Shown piece after piece: positions 13,481-18,460 of a DNA stretch of 18,460 nt. Within the stretch, counting starts at the first letter, position 1. Each line of letters begins with the position of its first letter. Both the position numbers and the translations under genes were made by a program. The notes below the pieces were generated by a model that was not told the DNA's origin, searched no databases, and saw only the letters and a program-made list of their open reading frames with translations. Source of the DNA: Ruminococcus sp. UBA4385 (GTDB lineage: Bacteria > Bacillota_A > Clostridia > Oscillospirales > Ruminococcaceae); the NCBI GenBank assembly GCA_002391065.1, contig DGRP01000158.1, forward strand, positions 1 through 18,460, read 5' to 3'.

Positions 13481-15724
13481 TTAAGTCCAGAGACTGTTTA
13501 CTTTTATTAGGTGCTGTTTGATTCGTGTAATATCATTCATATTAATAGCTTCATCGTTATTCGCATCAGCACATCTGAGGCTGTAGTCTTTAAGCACACT
13601 GATTTTTATCAGATGTCTCTTTAACACAGTAATATCAAGCATATCAACCTTTCCGTCAAGATTGGCATCTCCGATAAGATTGAGCTGAGGCACTATACTC
13701 TCAGACAATGCACCGTTGCGAACATTAACTGTATAGCTTCTGGTCACATAATTCGGAGCGCTGAAAGTTAAAGTATGAGTACCGTCTGAAAGATCGCTGA
13801 GTGTAAACTCACGGTTTGAAGAGTTCTTTCCCGAAGAGCCGTCTACTGACAGTGTAACTGTCTCTGAAGCATAGGCTGAATTATTGCTTTTCAGGATAAC
13901 ATTAAGCTTGATATCATCTTTGAGCTTATCAACATAATTATCCCTATATTCATCATTGCAGACAGAACACTTATAAAGTGTATAACCGTCAGAAGCAGTT
14001 GTTGGAGCAACTACAGTCTTAACATATTTATGGCCTGTTGCCTTGACTACTGTGCTTGCGAGGGTTATTTCCTTGGTGCAGGCTGAATCAGAGAAATACT
14101 TCTTGCAGGCTGAGCAGTACCAATATGCGGTATTTCCGTTGGCGGTACAGGTTGCCGCCTTGGCAGGTGTTGCTGTGGCCTTATGGCCTGTCGCCTTAAC
14201 TACTGTGCTTGCGAGGGTTATTTCCTTGGTGCAGGCTGCGTCCGAGAAATACTTCTTGCAGGCTGAGCAGTACCAATATGCGGTGTTTCCGTTGGCGGTA
14301 CAGGTTGCCGCCTTTGCTGGTGTTGCTGTGGCCTTATGGCCTGTTGCCTTGACTACTGTACTTGCGAGGGTTATTTCCTTGGTGCAGGCTGAATCAGAAA
14401 AATACTTCTTGCAGGCTGAACAGTACCAATATGCGGTGTTTCCGTTGTCGGTACAGGTTGCTGCCTTGGCTGGTGTTGCTGTGGCCTTATGGCCTTTTGC
14501 TTTAAGAATCGTGTTTTCGTATGTTATTTCTTTAGTGCAGGCTGAGTCAGAGAAATATTTTCTGCATCTGCCGCAATACCAGTATGCTATATGTCCGCTG
14601 CTTGTGCAGGTAGGTTCTGTGGCTGAATAGGAATAGGGCCAATGTCCGTATGCGGTCAGCTTATATGTAGTTGTATGTCCGCAGATTGAACAGTCTTCCT
14701 CACCGACACCAAGCTCGGTACAGGTCGGATACTGAATCACTCTGTCAGGTTTCCACGTATACTTATGCTCGTGAGTAACCTTTACGGAATAATCAGTATA
14801 CAGTCCGTTATAGCTTGCTCTGAGGACAGTTTCTCCGTCGCCGACTGCGGTTATTGTATTGCCTGAAAGCGTTACTGAGTCACCGCTGTAAATGCTCCAC
14901 TGAACATCAACAGCTACTGATACGTTTGTGCCCGTATAGGTCATATATACATAAGGTAAGCTTCCCTGATCTCCGACAAGATAATCATACGATACCCACT
15001 GTCCGCCTGAATAAATCATACGATATTCTCTGCCTGTGTCATCATAGGTAAGCTTCTTCGGATGAGAGGCTAAAAAGTCATCATTAACATTAACACTCAC
15101 TGTTGTACTGCTGTCATTGGCGGTTGTAGGTGTCACATTTTTTGCAGGGCTTCCGAATTCCTGTACCCAGAAATATCCCGACTCCGTTTTAGCACAGGCA
15201 ATTCCGATCGCTGTAAAATTGCCGAGCATATTTCTTCTGTGACCCTGACCTGCGTACTTGTAGTCATCTTCACGCCAGAGCAAAAATGCCTCATTCACAT
15301 CTGAAAGAGATGTTCCCCACGCAATATTCTCACCAACTGAATAATATGACGTCGGGTAACCTGTGGCAGTAAAAAATGCTGTGCCGTCAGGACGTGTATG
15401 ATCAAATACCACTGCAATCTCTGCCGCACGCTGCATTGCTGATTTTTCGAGGTCATAGTCATAAACAAAATTCTTCAGACCTGTGTAATAAACCTTTTCT
15501 GTATTTGCTTCATTCCAGGCCCATGTATCGGAGCTGTTTCGCCAATCATTGATTATCCCGAGCATGGAACGTGCCTCTGTCTGACGATATGTAACATCAA
15601 AGGTCAGGGCTGTAGTACCCTCCGCAGAAGCATTCATCAATGTAAACCCTTCTCCGATAGGTGCTGCAAAAGCCGTAACTGCCATAGCCAGAGAACAAAT
15701 CAAACTTAAAAATCGTTTTTTCAT
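13481..15724 (-). CDS. Secreted CAP-domain protein with Cys-rich tandem repeats and C-terminal dockerin
   Basis: A 747-residue exported protein. Residues 1-21 are a signal peptide. Residues 50-192 are a CAP (SCP/PR-1-like) domain with the cavity residues His109 (FDHTRPDG), Glu132 (GENIAWG) and His162 (GHRRNML). Residues 255-318 resemble a bacterial Ig-like domain. Residues 360-563 are four 51-residue repeats, each with Cys..CxxC..Cys as in zinc ribbons, followed by a partial copy to about 600. Residues 610-685 form a beta-rich PEGA-like segment. Residues 690-747 are a type I dockerin with two calcium-loop repeats (GDANLDGKVDMLDI, ADANNDEAINMNDI). The dockerin should plug it into a cohesin scaffold, as in cellulosomes or amylosomes. 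What the CAP domain binds is unknown. GGGGTGAG precedes the ATG; it is monocistronic. Confidence 0.92.
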   Translation of the reverse strand: MKKRFLSLICSLAMAVTAFAAPIGEGFTLMNASAEGTTALTFDVTYRQTEARSMLGIINDWRNSSDTWAWNEANTEKVYYTGLKNFVYDYDLEKSAMQRAAEIAVVFDHTRPDGTAFFTATGYPTSYYSVGENIAWGTSLSDVNEAFLLWREDDYKYAGQGHRRNMLGNFTAIGIACAKTESGYFWVQEFGSPAKNVTPTTANDSSTTVSVNVNDDFLASHPKKLTYDDTGREYRMIYSGGQWVSYDYLVGDQGSLPYVYMTYTGTNVSVAVDVQWSIYSGDSVTLSGNTITAVGDGETVLRASYNGLYTDYSVKVTHEHKYTWKPDRVIQYPTCTELGVGEEDCSICGHTTTYKLTAYGHWPYSYSATEPTCTSSGHIAYWYCGRCRKYFSDSACTKEITYENTILKAKGHKATATPAKAATCTDNGNTAYWYCSACKKYFSDSACTKEITLASTVVKATGHKATATPAKAATCTANGNTAYWYCSACKKYFSDAACTKEITLASTVVKATGHKATATPAKAATCTANGNTAYWYCSACKKYFSDSACTKEITLASTVVKATGHKYVKTVVAPTTASDGYTLYKCSVCNDEYRDNYVDKLKDDIKLNVILKSNNSAYASETVTLSVDGSSGKNSSNREFTLSDLSDGTHTLTFSAPNYVTRSYTVNVRNGALSESIVPQLNLIGDANLDGKVDMLDITVLKRHLIKISVLKDYSLRCADANNDEAINMNDITRIKQHLIKVNSLWT
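14036..14647 (-). repeat. Four tandem 153-bp coding repeats
   Basis: Inside the CAP-dockerin gene, units lie at 14495-14647 (diverged), 14342-14494, 14189-14341 and 14036-14188. The last three differ by only a few bases; the first shares the 51-codon length and Cys pattern (YWYCGRCRKYFSDSACTKEI) but has different ends. The exact 153-bp period keeps the reading frame. The near identity of three units points to recent duplication or ongoing homogenisation, and copy number may vary between strains. Confidence 0.92.
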
Positions 15725-15750
15725 TTTCTCACCCCGTAAAGTTTTTCTTA

Positions 15751-15779
15751 ATTATACCATATACAATTTCAAAGCTCAA
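15751..15779 (-). promoter_or_regulatory. Promoter of the CAP-dockerin gene
   Basis: Minus-strand TTGAGC (15774-15779), 17-base spacer, TATAAT (15751-15756) with an extended TGG. A perfect 12-base palindrome, AATTGTACAATT (15813-15824), lies 33 bases upstream of the -35 box and could be a regulator site; no consensus is recognised. Confidence 0.7.
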
Positions 15780-15874
15780 GAACGTCAAAGAAATGCTATC
15801 GTTTTTTCTACAAATTGTACAATTAAGCTGACCTTGATTTATCACTCTTGGAGATTAGTTTAATTATATAACAA

Positions 15875-15920
15875 TATAAAAGCGTTCTGCTTGGGACATA
15901 TATGTCCTTAGCAAAACGCT
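15875..15920 (-). terminator. Long hairpin, probable terminator of the small-gene cluster
   Basis: The 40 bases at 15881-15920 fold back on themselves: AGCGTT with AACGCT, TGCT with AGCA, and a central palindrome GGACATATATGTCC. On the minus strand it is followed by TTTTATATTG, fitting a terminator for transcripts from the 15944-16828 genes. The exceptional stem length also suits a repeat or a processed RNA. It lies 23 bases after the 26-codon ORF. Confidence 0.55.
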
Positions 15921-15943
15921 GATATACTTATTTGGTATATGCA

Positions 15944-16024
15944 TTATCGGCTGAGCTTTTTGATAAGCCATAAGGTTTTAAGATCGTCAGGCTCTCTGAT
16001 TCTCGGTACATAGTAGCTTTTCAA
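15944..16024 (-). CDS. Putative 26-residue peptide with perfect Shine-Dalgarno sequence
   Basis: The ORF starts with TTG at 16024 and ends with TAA at 15944, product MKSYYVPRIREPDDLKTLWL followed by IKKLSR. AAGGAGGTGA, a full match to the 16S anti-Shine-Dalgarno sequence, lies just upstream with 7 bases between GGAGG and the TTG; no start codon in another frame is better placed. The product is basic, with a probable amphipathic C-terminal helix and no signal peptide. It sits between the small CxxC gene and a long hairpin, on the same strand. I do not recognise it. The ribosome site is the main support; the ORF length alone is not. Confidence 0.42.
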   Translation of the reverse strand: MKSYYVPRIREPDDLKTLWLIKKLSR

Positions 16025-16053
16025 ATCCTCACCTCCTTCAAATGGGTATAAGA

Positions 16054-16082
16054 AACGCACCCTACATTATGTAAGGTGCGTT
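16054..16082 (-). repeat. Hairpin overlapping the stop codon of the CxxC gene
   Basis: A 13-bp stem (one G-U) with a 3-base loop: AACGCACCTTACA with TGTAGGGTGCGTT on the minus strand. It overlaps the stop codon of the 16081-16269 gene. No U-run follows, so it is a poor terminator; it may protect the upstream message or separate it from the 26-codon ORF, whose ribosome site starts 15 bases further on. Confidence 0.6.
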
Positions 16083-16269
16083 ATTCAACTACAATGCTTT
16101 TTTGCAAGTGAACTGAGCCGGTACAATTAGGATCTTCACAATGAAAATAATTAGAATATGCTCTGTTTTCTCCTGAAATATCAAAATAAGATTTTTTACA
16201 GATTTCACACAGCACCTTTTCACCATGCTGTAATCGCTTAATTAAATCAATGGCTTTTACGTCTGCCAT
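16081..16269 (-). CDS. Small CxxC (zinc-ribbon-like) protein
   Basis: A 62-residue protein of unknown function. It has CEIC (21-24) and CEDPNC (44-49), two Cys pairs about 20 residues apart, as in small zinc ribbons. The N-terminal segment MADVKAIDLIKRLQHGEK is helical and charged. The ATG has GGGGG 8 bases upstream, inside the end of the preceding gene, which it overlaps by 23 bases; the two are probably translated together. If the preceding HExxH protein is a toxin, this could be its immunity partner; nothing else supports that. Confidence 0.65.
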   Translation of the reverse strand: MADVKAIDLIKRLQHGEKVLCEICKKSYFDISGENRAYSNYFHCEDPNCTGSVHLQKSIVVE

Positions 16270-16828
16270 AAATTGTACCCCCTTTTCTCCAATTAAATCT
16301 TGAATAATCCGAGTCTTCTTTAACTGCCTTAATTATAGCTCTTTTCTCCGAAATTGTCAAGTAATCTCTGTTTCTAGCGTGTTTCAGTTCTTGTGCGATA
16401 CAAACACACTCAGCCCATTGACTTTGTCCAATGCCATACTTATAGTGAGTGCATTCATGAATAATTGTTCTCGCAGCCCACAAAGCATTATCACACTGGT
16501 TAACATATATCTCGATTTTTCCAAAGTGTTCTGAACCTCTGACACCTTCATCATATCCAAATGTAAGTTTTATTTTTTCCGGCAACGTATCAATCGTTTT
16601 AAGAGTTTCTTTACCGATAGATGTCTTTTCAAGTTCATCTGCGATTGCTTGAGGAGAAATTTTGTTGGAAATGGGCATATCTTCAAAGTTAAAAATGTCA
16701 ATTGCTTTGGCATAATTCTTGCTCTCCAGCACTTCCCTTTCCTTAGCTGCCGCCTCCTCAGGCGAGAACCTTACAGGCTTCAGCTTCTCCTCCAGCTCAC
16801 GACGCTCTGCCAGCTCCATAGCAAGCAT
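16247..16828 (-). CDS. HExxH metallopeptidase-like protein, possibly an N-terminally truncated fragment
   Basis: A 193-residue protein from ATG 16828 (TTG 16837 is also possible). The N-terminal 40 residues are Glu/Lys-rich and probably coiled coil. The C-terminal half carries IIHECTHYKYG, an HExxH zinc motif, with Glu 12 residues after the second His (QWAEC) as a possible third ligand, as in gluzincins. It has no signal peptide. The start is poorly defined: an in-frame stop lies 5 codons upstream of the TTG, the ribosome site is weak, and no promoter is visible. This suggests the remnant C-terminal part of a larger protein, such as a toxin or phage structural protein with a protease tail. 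That origin is inference. Confidence 0.6.
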   Translation of the reverse strand: MLAMELAERRELEEKLKPVRFSPEEAAAKEREVLESKNYAKAIDIFNFEDMPISNKISPQAIADELEKTSIGKETLKTIDTLPEKIKLTFGYDEGVRGSEHFGKIEIYVNQCDNALWAARTIIHECTHYKYGIGQSQWAECVCIAQELKHARNRDYLTISEKRAIIKAVKEDSDYSRFNWRKGGTIYGRRKSH

Positions 16829-16921
16829 TACATACAAAAACCTCAGGACTTAGTCTTCTGCAAGCAGCATATAGCCCTCTTACCGCTGACAATTAAGAAC
16901 CATTTTTTCAATGCATACAAA

Positions 16922-16947
16922 GCAAAAGACCCGCTGATGCGGGTCTT
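16922..16947 (-). terminator. Terminator of the spore protein gene
   Basis: A perfect 9-bp stem (AAGACCCGC 16926-16934 with GCGGGTCTT 16939-16947, TGAT loop) is followed on the minus strand by TTGCTTTG. It starts 24 bases after the stop codon. The 93 bases from here to the HExxH ORF show no promoter or gene. Confidence 0.75.
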
Positions 16948-16970
16948 CGCTATACAGTTTCGATCAAGGA

Positions 16971-17150
16971 TTAAGAGTTCTTGTAAGAATCGATCATCTT
17001 CTTGACCATCTGGCCGCCTACAGAACCAACCTCACGTGCTGTGAGATCGCCGTTATAACCCTGCTTGAGGTTTACTCCTACCTCGTTTGCTGCTTCCATC
17101 TTGAACTTGTTGAGGGTCTCTCTGCCCTGCTGTGATGTGATACCTTTCAT
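16971..17150 (-). CDS. Alpha/beta-type small acid-soluble spore protein
   Basis: A 59-residue protein that should coat and protect DNA in the dormant spore. It fits the family: a first helix ending KFKMEAANEVGV, the turn KQGYNGDLTAREVGSVGG, and a second helix QMVKKMIDSYKN. The GPR protease site of the family (Glu followed by Ile, Val or Phe, then Ala) is here Glu19-Ala20-Ala21, so the hydrophobic residue after the cut is small. AGGAGA lies 8 bases before the ATG. It is monocistronic with its own terminator. Expression in the forespore (sigma-G) is expected from the family; I could not place a convincing sigma-G promoter upstream. Confidence 0.9.
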   Translation of the reverse strand: MKGITSQQGRETLNKFKMEAANEVGVNLKQGYNGDLTAREVGSVGGQMVKKMIDSYKNS

Positions 17151-17164
17151 TTTCGTATCTCCTT

Positions 17165-17326
17165 TTCTTTTTTGTTGCGGGTTTGCTTTAGTATTATTTG
17201 AAACAAATCCAAGATTATAATCGGAAAATTCAGGTAAATATTTTATTATTCATACAAGCACTTTGTCACAGCAGATGTTGAGCAGAAAAATGCTCTCAGA
17301 GCTGAAAAGGAAGCTCACTGTAAGCA
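17165..17326. other. Intergenic stretch, no gene identified
   Basis: The stretch is AT-rich near the spore gene, where its promoter must lie. A frame open on the plus strand from 17238 to the TAA at 17340-17342 has an Ala/Glu/Lys-rich C-terminal look but no start codon or ribosome site; it may be a decayed gene end. Nothing else is supported. Confidence 0.4.
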
Positions 17327-17374
17327 AAACCCCGCCAAATAAGATTTTTCGTTCGGCGGGGTTTGTTTTTATTG
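17327..17374. terminator. Strong terminator hairpin, usable in both directions
   Basis: A 10-bp stem AAACCCCGCC (17327-17336) with GGCGGGGTTT (17355-17364) and an 18-base loop; followed on the plus strand by GTTTTTATTG and on the minus strand by TGCTTA. No complete gene precedes it on the plus strand, which supports the idea of a lost gene there. Confidence 0.65.
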
Positions 17375-17381
17375 TTGTTTC

Positions 17382-17410
17382 TTGACAGTATGATTTCAGT
17401 ATGATATACT
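17382..17410 (+). promoter_or_regulatory. Promoter of the 17442-17945 gene
   Basis: Plus-strand TTGACA (17382-17387), 17-base spacer, TATACT (17405-17410) with an extended TGA. It starts right after the terminator U-tract and lies 31 bases before the start codon. Confidence 0.85.
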
Positions 17411-17441
17411 ATAATCAATCAATAAGTAAGCGAGGTGTCTT

Positions 17442-17945
17442 ATGAATATCCTGCCTAAAACTCCCAAAAGGAAAGCTGTCCTGACAGCCTTGGTCTGTCT
17501 GCTTGTTGTTCTTATTTTTATTATAGTTAAATCTCTAATTCACTCATGGCGTTATGAAGAGTACAAAGAAACAGGTGTCACCAAAGACGGACAGTTCCGC
17601 ATCAGCTATTCAACTGAAGGTAATAATGGCGGAGGCGGATATTCAAAGCAATTCTATCTTACAAACAAAAAAGTACTGAAGGAAGCCGAGGATTTCAGCT
17701 TCACACTTGATGAGACTATTTTCGGAAAGGTCTACAAGCCTATAGATGCAGGCTCAGTGGATATCTATACCGCCTATTCGTCTCATGGAGGAGAAAGTCT
17801 GAAATATGAGGTCTACCACGTTACTGTATCAGAAGAATTTGAGATTCGATATGTTGTTGAAATTATCAGTAAAGAAACATTTGAAGAAGGAAAATCTATC
17901 TCAATCAATTCAGATCTGAGCTCCAATATAGACGATCAGACATAA
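17442..17945 (+). CDS. Membrane-anchored protein of unknown function
   Basis: A 167-residue protein. Residues 1-12 are basic (KTPKRK), residues 13-33 form one hydrophobic segment (LTALVCLLVVLIFIIVKSLI), and no lipobox or clear cleavage site follows, so it is probably a single-pass protein with the C-terminal part outside. Residues 40-155 look beta-rich, with a Gly run (NNGGGG) and several alternating hydrophobic strands. I do not recognise a family. GAGGTG lies 5 bases before the ATG, the gene has its own promoter, and a terminator follows within a few bases, so it is monocistronic. Confidence 0.8.
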   Translation: MNILPKTPKRKAVLTALVCLLVVLIFIIVKSLIHSWRYEEYKETGVTKDGQFRISYSTEGNNGGGGYSKQFYLTNKKVLKEAEDFSFTLDETIFGKVYKPIDAGSVDIYTAYSSHGGESLKYEVYHVTVSEEFEIRYVVEIISKETFEEGKSISINSDLSSNIDDQT

Positions 17946-17972
17946 AAAAGCCCTGCTCAAATGCAGGGCTTT
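17944..17972. terminator. Bidirectional terminator between the membrane protein gene and secG
   Basis: A perfect 10-bp stem (AAAGCCCTGC 17947-17956 with GCAGGGCTTT 17963-17972, 6-base loop). A U-run follows on the minus strand (TTTTTT across the stem end) and TTTAGGTTT on the plus strand. It lies in the 31 bases between two convergent genes and serves both. Confidence 0.85.
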
Positions 17973-17976
17973 AGGT

Positions 17977-18231
17977 TTAGTGCTTTATCTGATAAATGAT
18001 GCTGACTGCCAGCGTCACTATGAACAGCAGTACCAGACAGATCTTCATAAGTCTGTTCAGCTTTGCATCCTTAGTATTTCCTGAGTTCTTTCCAAAGAAC
18101 GAATCATTATAACCACCGCCGATTGCAGAGGTAAGTCCCTGATCCTTAGATTCCTGAGAAAGAACAATAAGCACGATTATCAGGCTCACAAGAATAAGTA
18201 CCGAACCTGCAACTATCTCAATTACACTCAT
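17977..18231 (-). CDS. secG: Preprotein translocase subunit SecG
   Basis: The small membrane subunit that assists SecYE-mediated protein export. It has 84 residues, normal for Gram-positive SecG. There are two membrane segments (about 5-26 and 62-82) with the conserved LIVLIVLSQESKDQGLTSAIGGG stretch in short form: SQESKDQGL after the first segment and GGGYNDSFFGKN in the loop. The start ATG 18231 is the only reasonable one, but its Shine-Dalgarno sequence (AAGGAGG) is 28 bases upstream with a hairpin between (see separate entry). It has its own promoter and is monocistronic in this window; no rnr or smpB gene, which often follow secG, is seen. Confidence 0.93.
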   Translation of the reverse strand: MSVIEIVAGSVLILVSLIIVLIVLSQESKDQGLTSAIGGGYNDSFFGKNSGNTKDAKLNRLMKICLVLLFIVTLAVSIIYQIKH

Positions 18232-18266
18232 GATCTACGCTTCCGAAACCGAAAGCACGCCTCCTT
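18232..18266 (-). promoter_or_regulatory. Shine-Dalgarno sequence separated from the secG start by a hairpin
   Basis: Minus-strand AAGGAGG (18260-18266) is 28 bases from the ATG, far beyond the normal 5-10. In between, 18239-18256 can form a hairpin (GCTTTC with GGAAGC, one G-U). If folded, only 10 bases separate the two, a workable distance. A GTG just after the site opens only a 7-codon frame ending in TAG before secG. Phage T4 gene 38 is a known case of a hairpin bridging such a gap. Confidence 0.5.
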
Positions 18267-18303
18267 TCAAACATAGTAAAGAAGTATAAACATAGTTTAG
18301 ATT

Positions 18304-18332
18304 ATTATAGCACATCATTTCCGGAATTGCAA
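18304..18332 (-). promoter_or_regulatory. Promoter of secG
   Basis: Minus-strand TTGCAA (18327-18332), 17-base spacer, TATAAT (18304-18309) with an extended TGC. The 5' leader of about 65 bases contains ACTATGTTT twice, 21 bases apart, before the Shine-Dalgarno site. Confidence 0.82.
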
Positions 18333-18381
18333 GTGTTTTTAAGAAATTTTATAAAAAACATAAAAAACTTCCTTAAAGCAC

Positions 18382-18410
18382 TTGACAAACAGGCATAATT
18401 GTGATAAAAT
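18382..18410 (+). promoter_or_regulatory. Promoter of the tRNA-Ser gene
   Basis: Plus-strand TTGACA (18382-18387), 17-base spacer, TAAAAT (18405-18410) with an extended TGA. It is 25 bases upstream of the tRNA 5' end and divergent from the secG promoter. Confidence 0.8.
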
Positions 18411-18435
18411 ATATAAGTCGCTGAGACAGGCGGAA

Positions 18436-18460
18436 GGACAGGTGTCCGAGTGGTTTAAGG
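18436..18460 (+). tRNA. tRNA-Ser, 5' part only (cut by window end)
   Basis: The last 25 bases read GGACAGG (acceptor arm), TG, then TCCGAGTGGTTTAAGG, the D-arm typical of bacterial tRNA-Ser. The anticodon lies outside the window, so the isoacceptor cannot be named. A class II tRNA-Leu is less likely because its D-arm usually reads differently. Confidence 0.82.

Noticed and set aside
14043..14630. 195-codon plus-strand open frame with internal repeats
   Set aside because: It is the antisense shadow of the 51-residue repeats of the CAP-dockerin gene; no ribosome site or promoter, and the sense strand has a complete domain protein.
14036..14647. CRISPR array
   Set aside because: The 153-bp units are contiguous, in frame and coding, with no unique spacers.
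16838..16925. Minus-strand frame extending the HExxH protein upstream by a frameshift
   Set aside because: Translations of the other frames (for example KWFLIVSGKRAICC) do not continue the Glu/Lys-rich N-terminus and show no family pattern, so a frameshift could not be shown.
17151..17290. Sigma-G promoter of the spore protein gene
   Set aside because: GAATA- and TATAAT-like strings exist but not at 17-18 base spacing, so no site is called.
17238..17342. Plus-strand open frame rich in Ala, Glu and Lys before the terminator
   Set aside because: It has no start codon or ribosome site, and at 34 codons it could be chance; kept only as a possible gene remnant.

Overview
The window looks like a chromosomal segment from a spore-forming, gut-type Gram-positive bacterium of the Ruminococcus / Oscillospiraceae kind (Clostridia). 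The support is a C-terminal type I dockerin on a secreted CAP protein, an alpha/beta-type small acid-soluble spore protein, a DUF4364 protein typical of clostridia, dense consensus sigma-A promoters (TTGACA-N17-TATAAT) and strong AGGAGG ribosome binding sites. Species cannot be fixed from this sequence. Most genes lie on the minus strand.

Layout. The left edge (1-89, minus) carries a strong promoter and a boxA-like leader of the type that precedes rRNA; the RNA gene itself is outside the window. Positions 156-6980 (minus) hold hflX and then a shikimate/chorismate block: aroF (DAHP synthase), aroB, aroA, aroC and a winged-helix-like DUF4364 gene, ending in a terminator. Between hflX and aroF lies a leader with its own promoter, a 42-codon ORF with 10 Phe codons, a strong intrinsic terminator abutting the aroF ribosome binding site, and a competing antiterminator pairing. 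I read this as a phenylalanine-responsive attenuator. A second promoter serves aroB-aroA-aroC-DUF4364. Divergent from hflX, 7192-9108 (plus) encodes a cytosolic LacI-type ligand sensor joined to a GGDEF diguanylate cyclase.

Positions 9144-11422 (minus) encode a two-gene polar amino acid ABC importer in which lipoprotein and permease are one fused polypeptide. Next on the minus strand come a polysaccharide pyruvyl transferase fused to a degenerate phosphodiesterase-like domain (11539-13377) and a 747-residue secreted CAP protein with four 51-residue Cys-rich repeats and a dockerin (13481-15724). Positions 15875-16828 hold an odd small-gene patch: an HExxH metallopeptidase-like ORF, an overlapping small CxxC protein, and a 26-codon ORF with a perfect Shine-Dalgarno sequence, closed by a long hairpin. 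A spore protein gene, an unknown membrane-anchored protein (plus), secG with a hairpin between its Shine-Dalgarno sequence and start codon, and the first 25 bases of a tRNA-Ser gene close the window.

How it fits together. aroF, aroB, aroA and aroC supply the entry step and three further steps of chorismate synthesis; aroD, aroE and aroK are not here. The leader in front of aroF would tie entry into the pathway to aromatic amino acid charging, on top of the N-terminal regulatory domain of the enzyme. The rest is a mix of housekeeping (HflX, SecG, tRNA), uptake, cell-surface and sporulation functions without an evident common theme. The best candidates for something undescribed are the aroF leader and the 15.9-16.8 kb patch.
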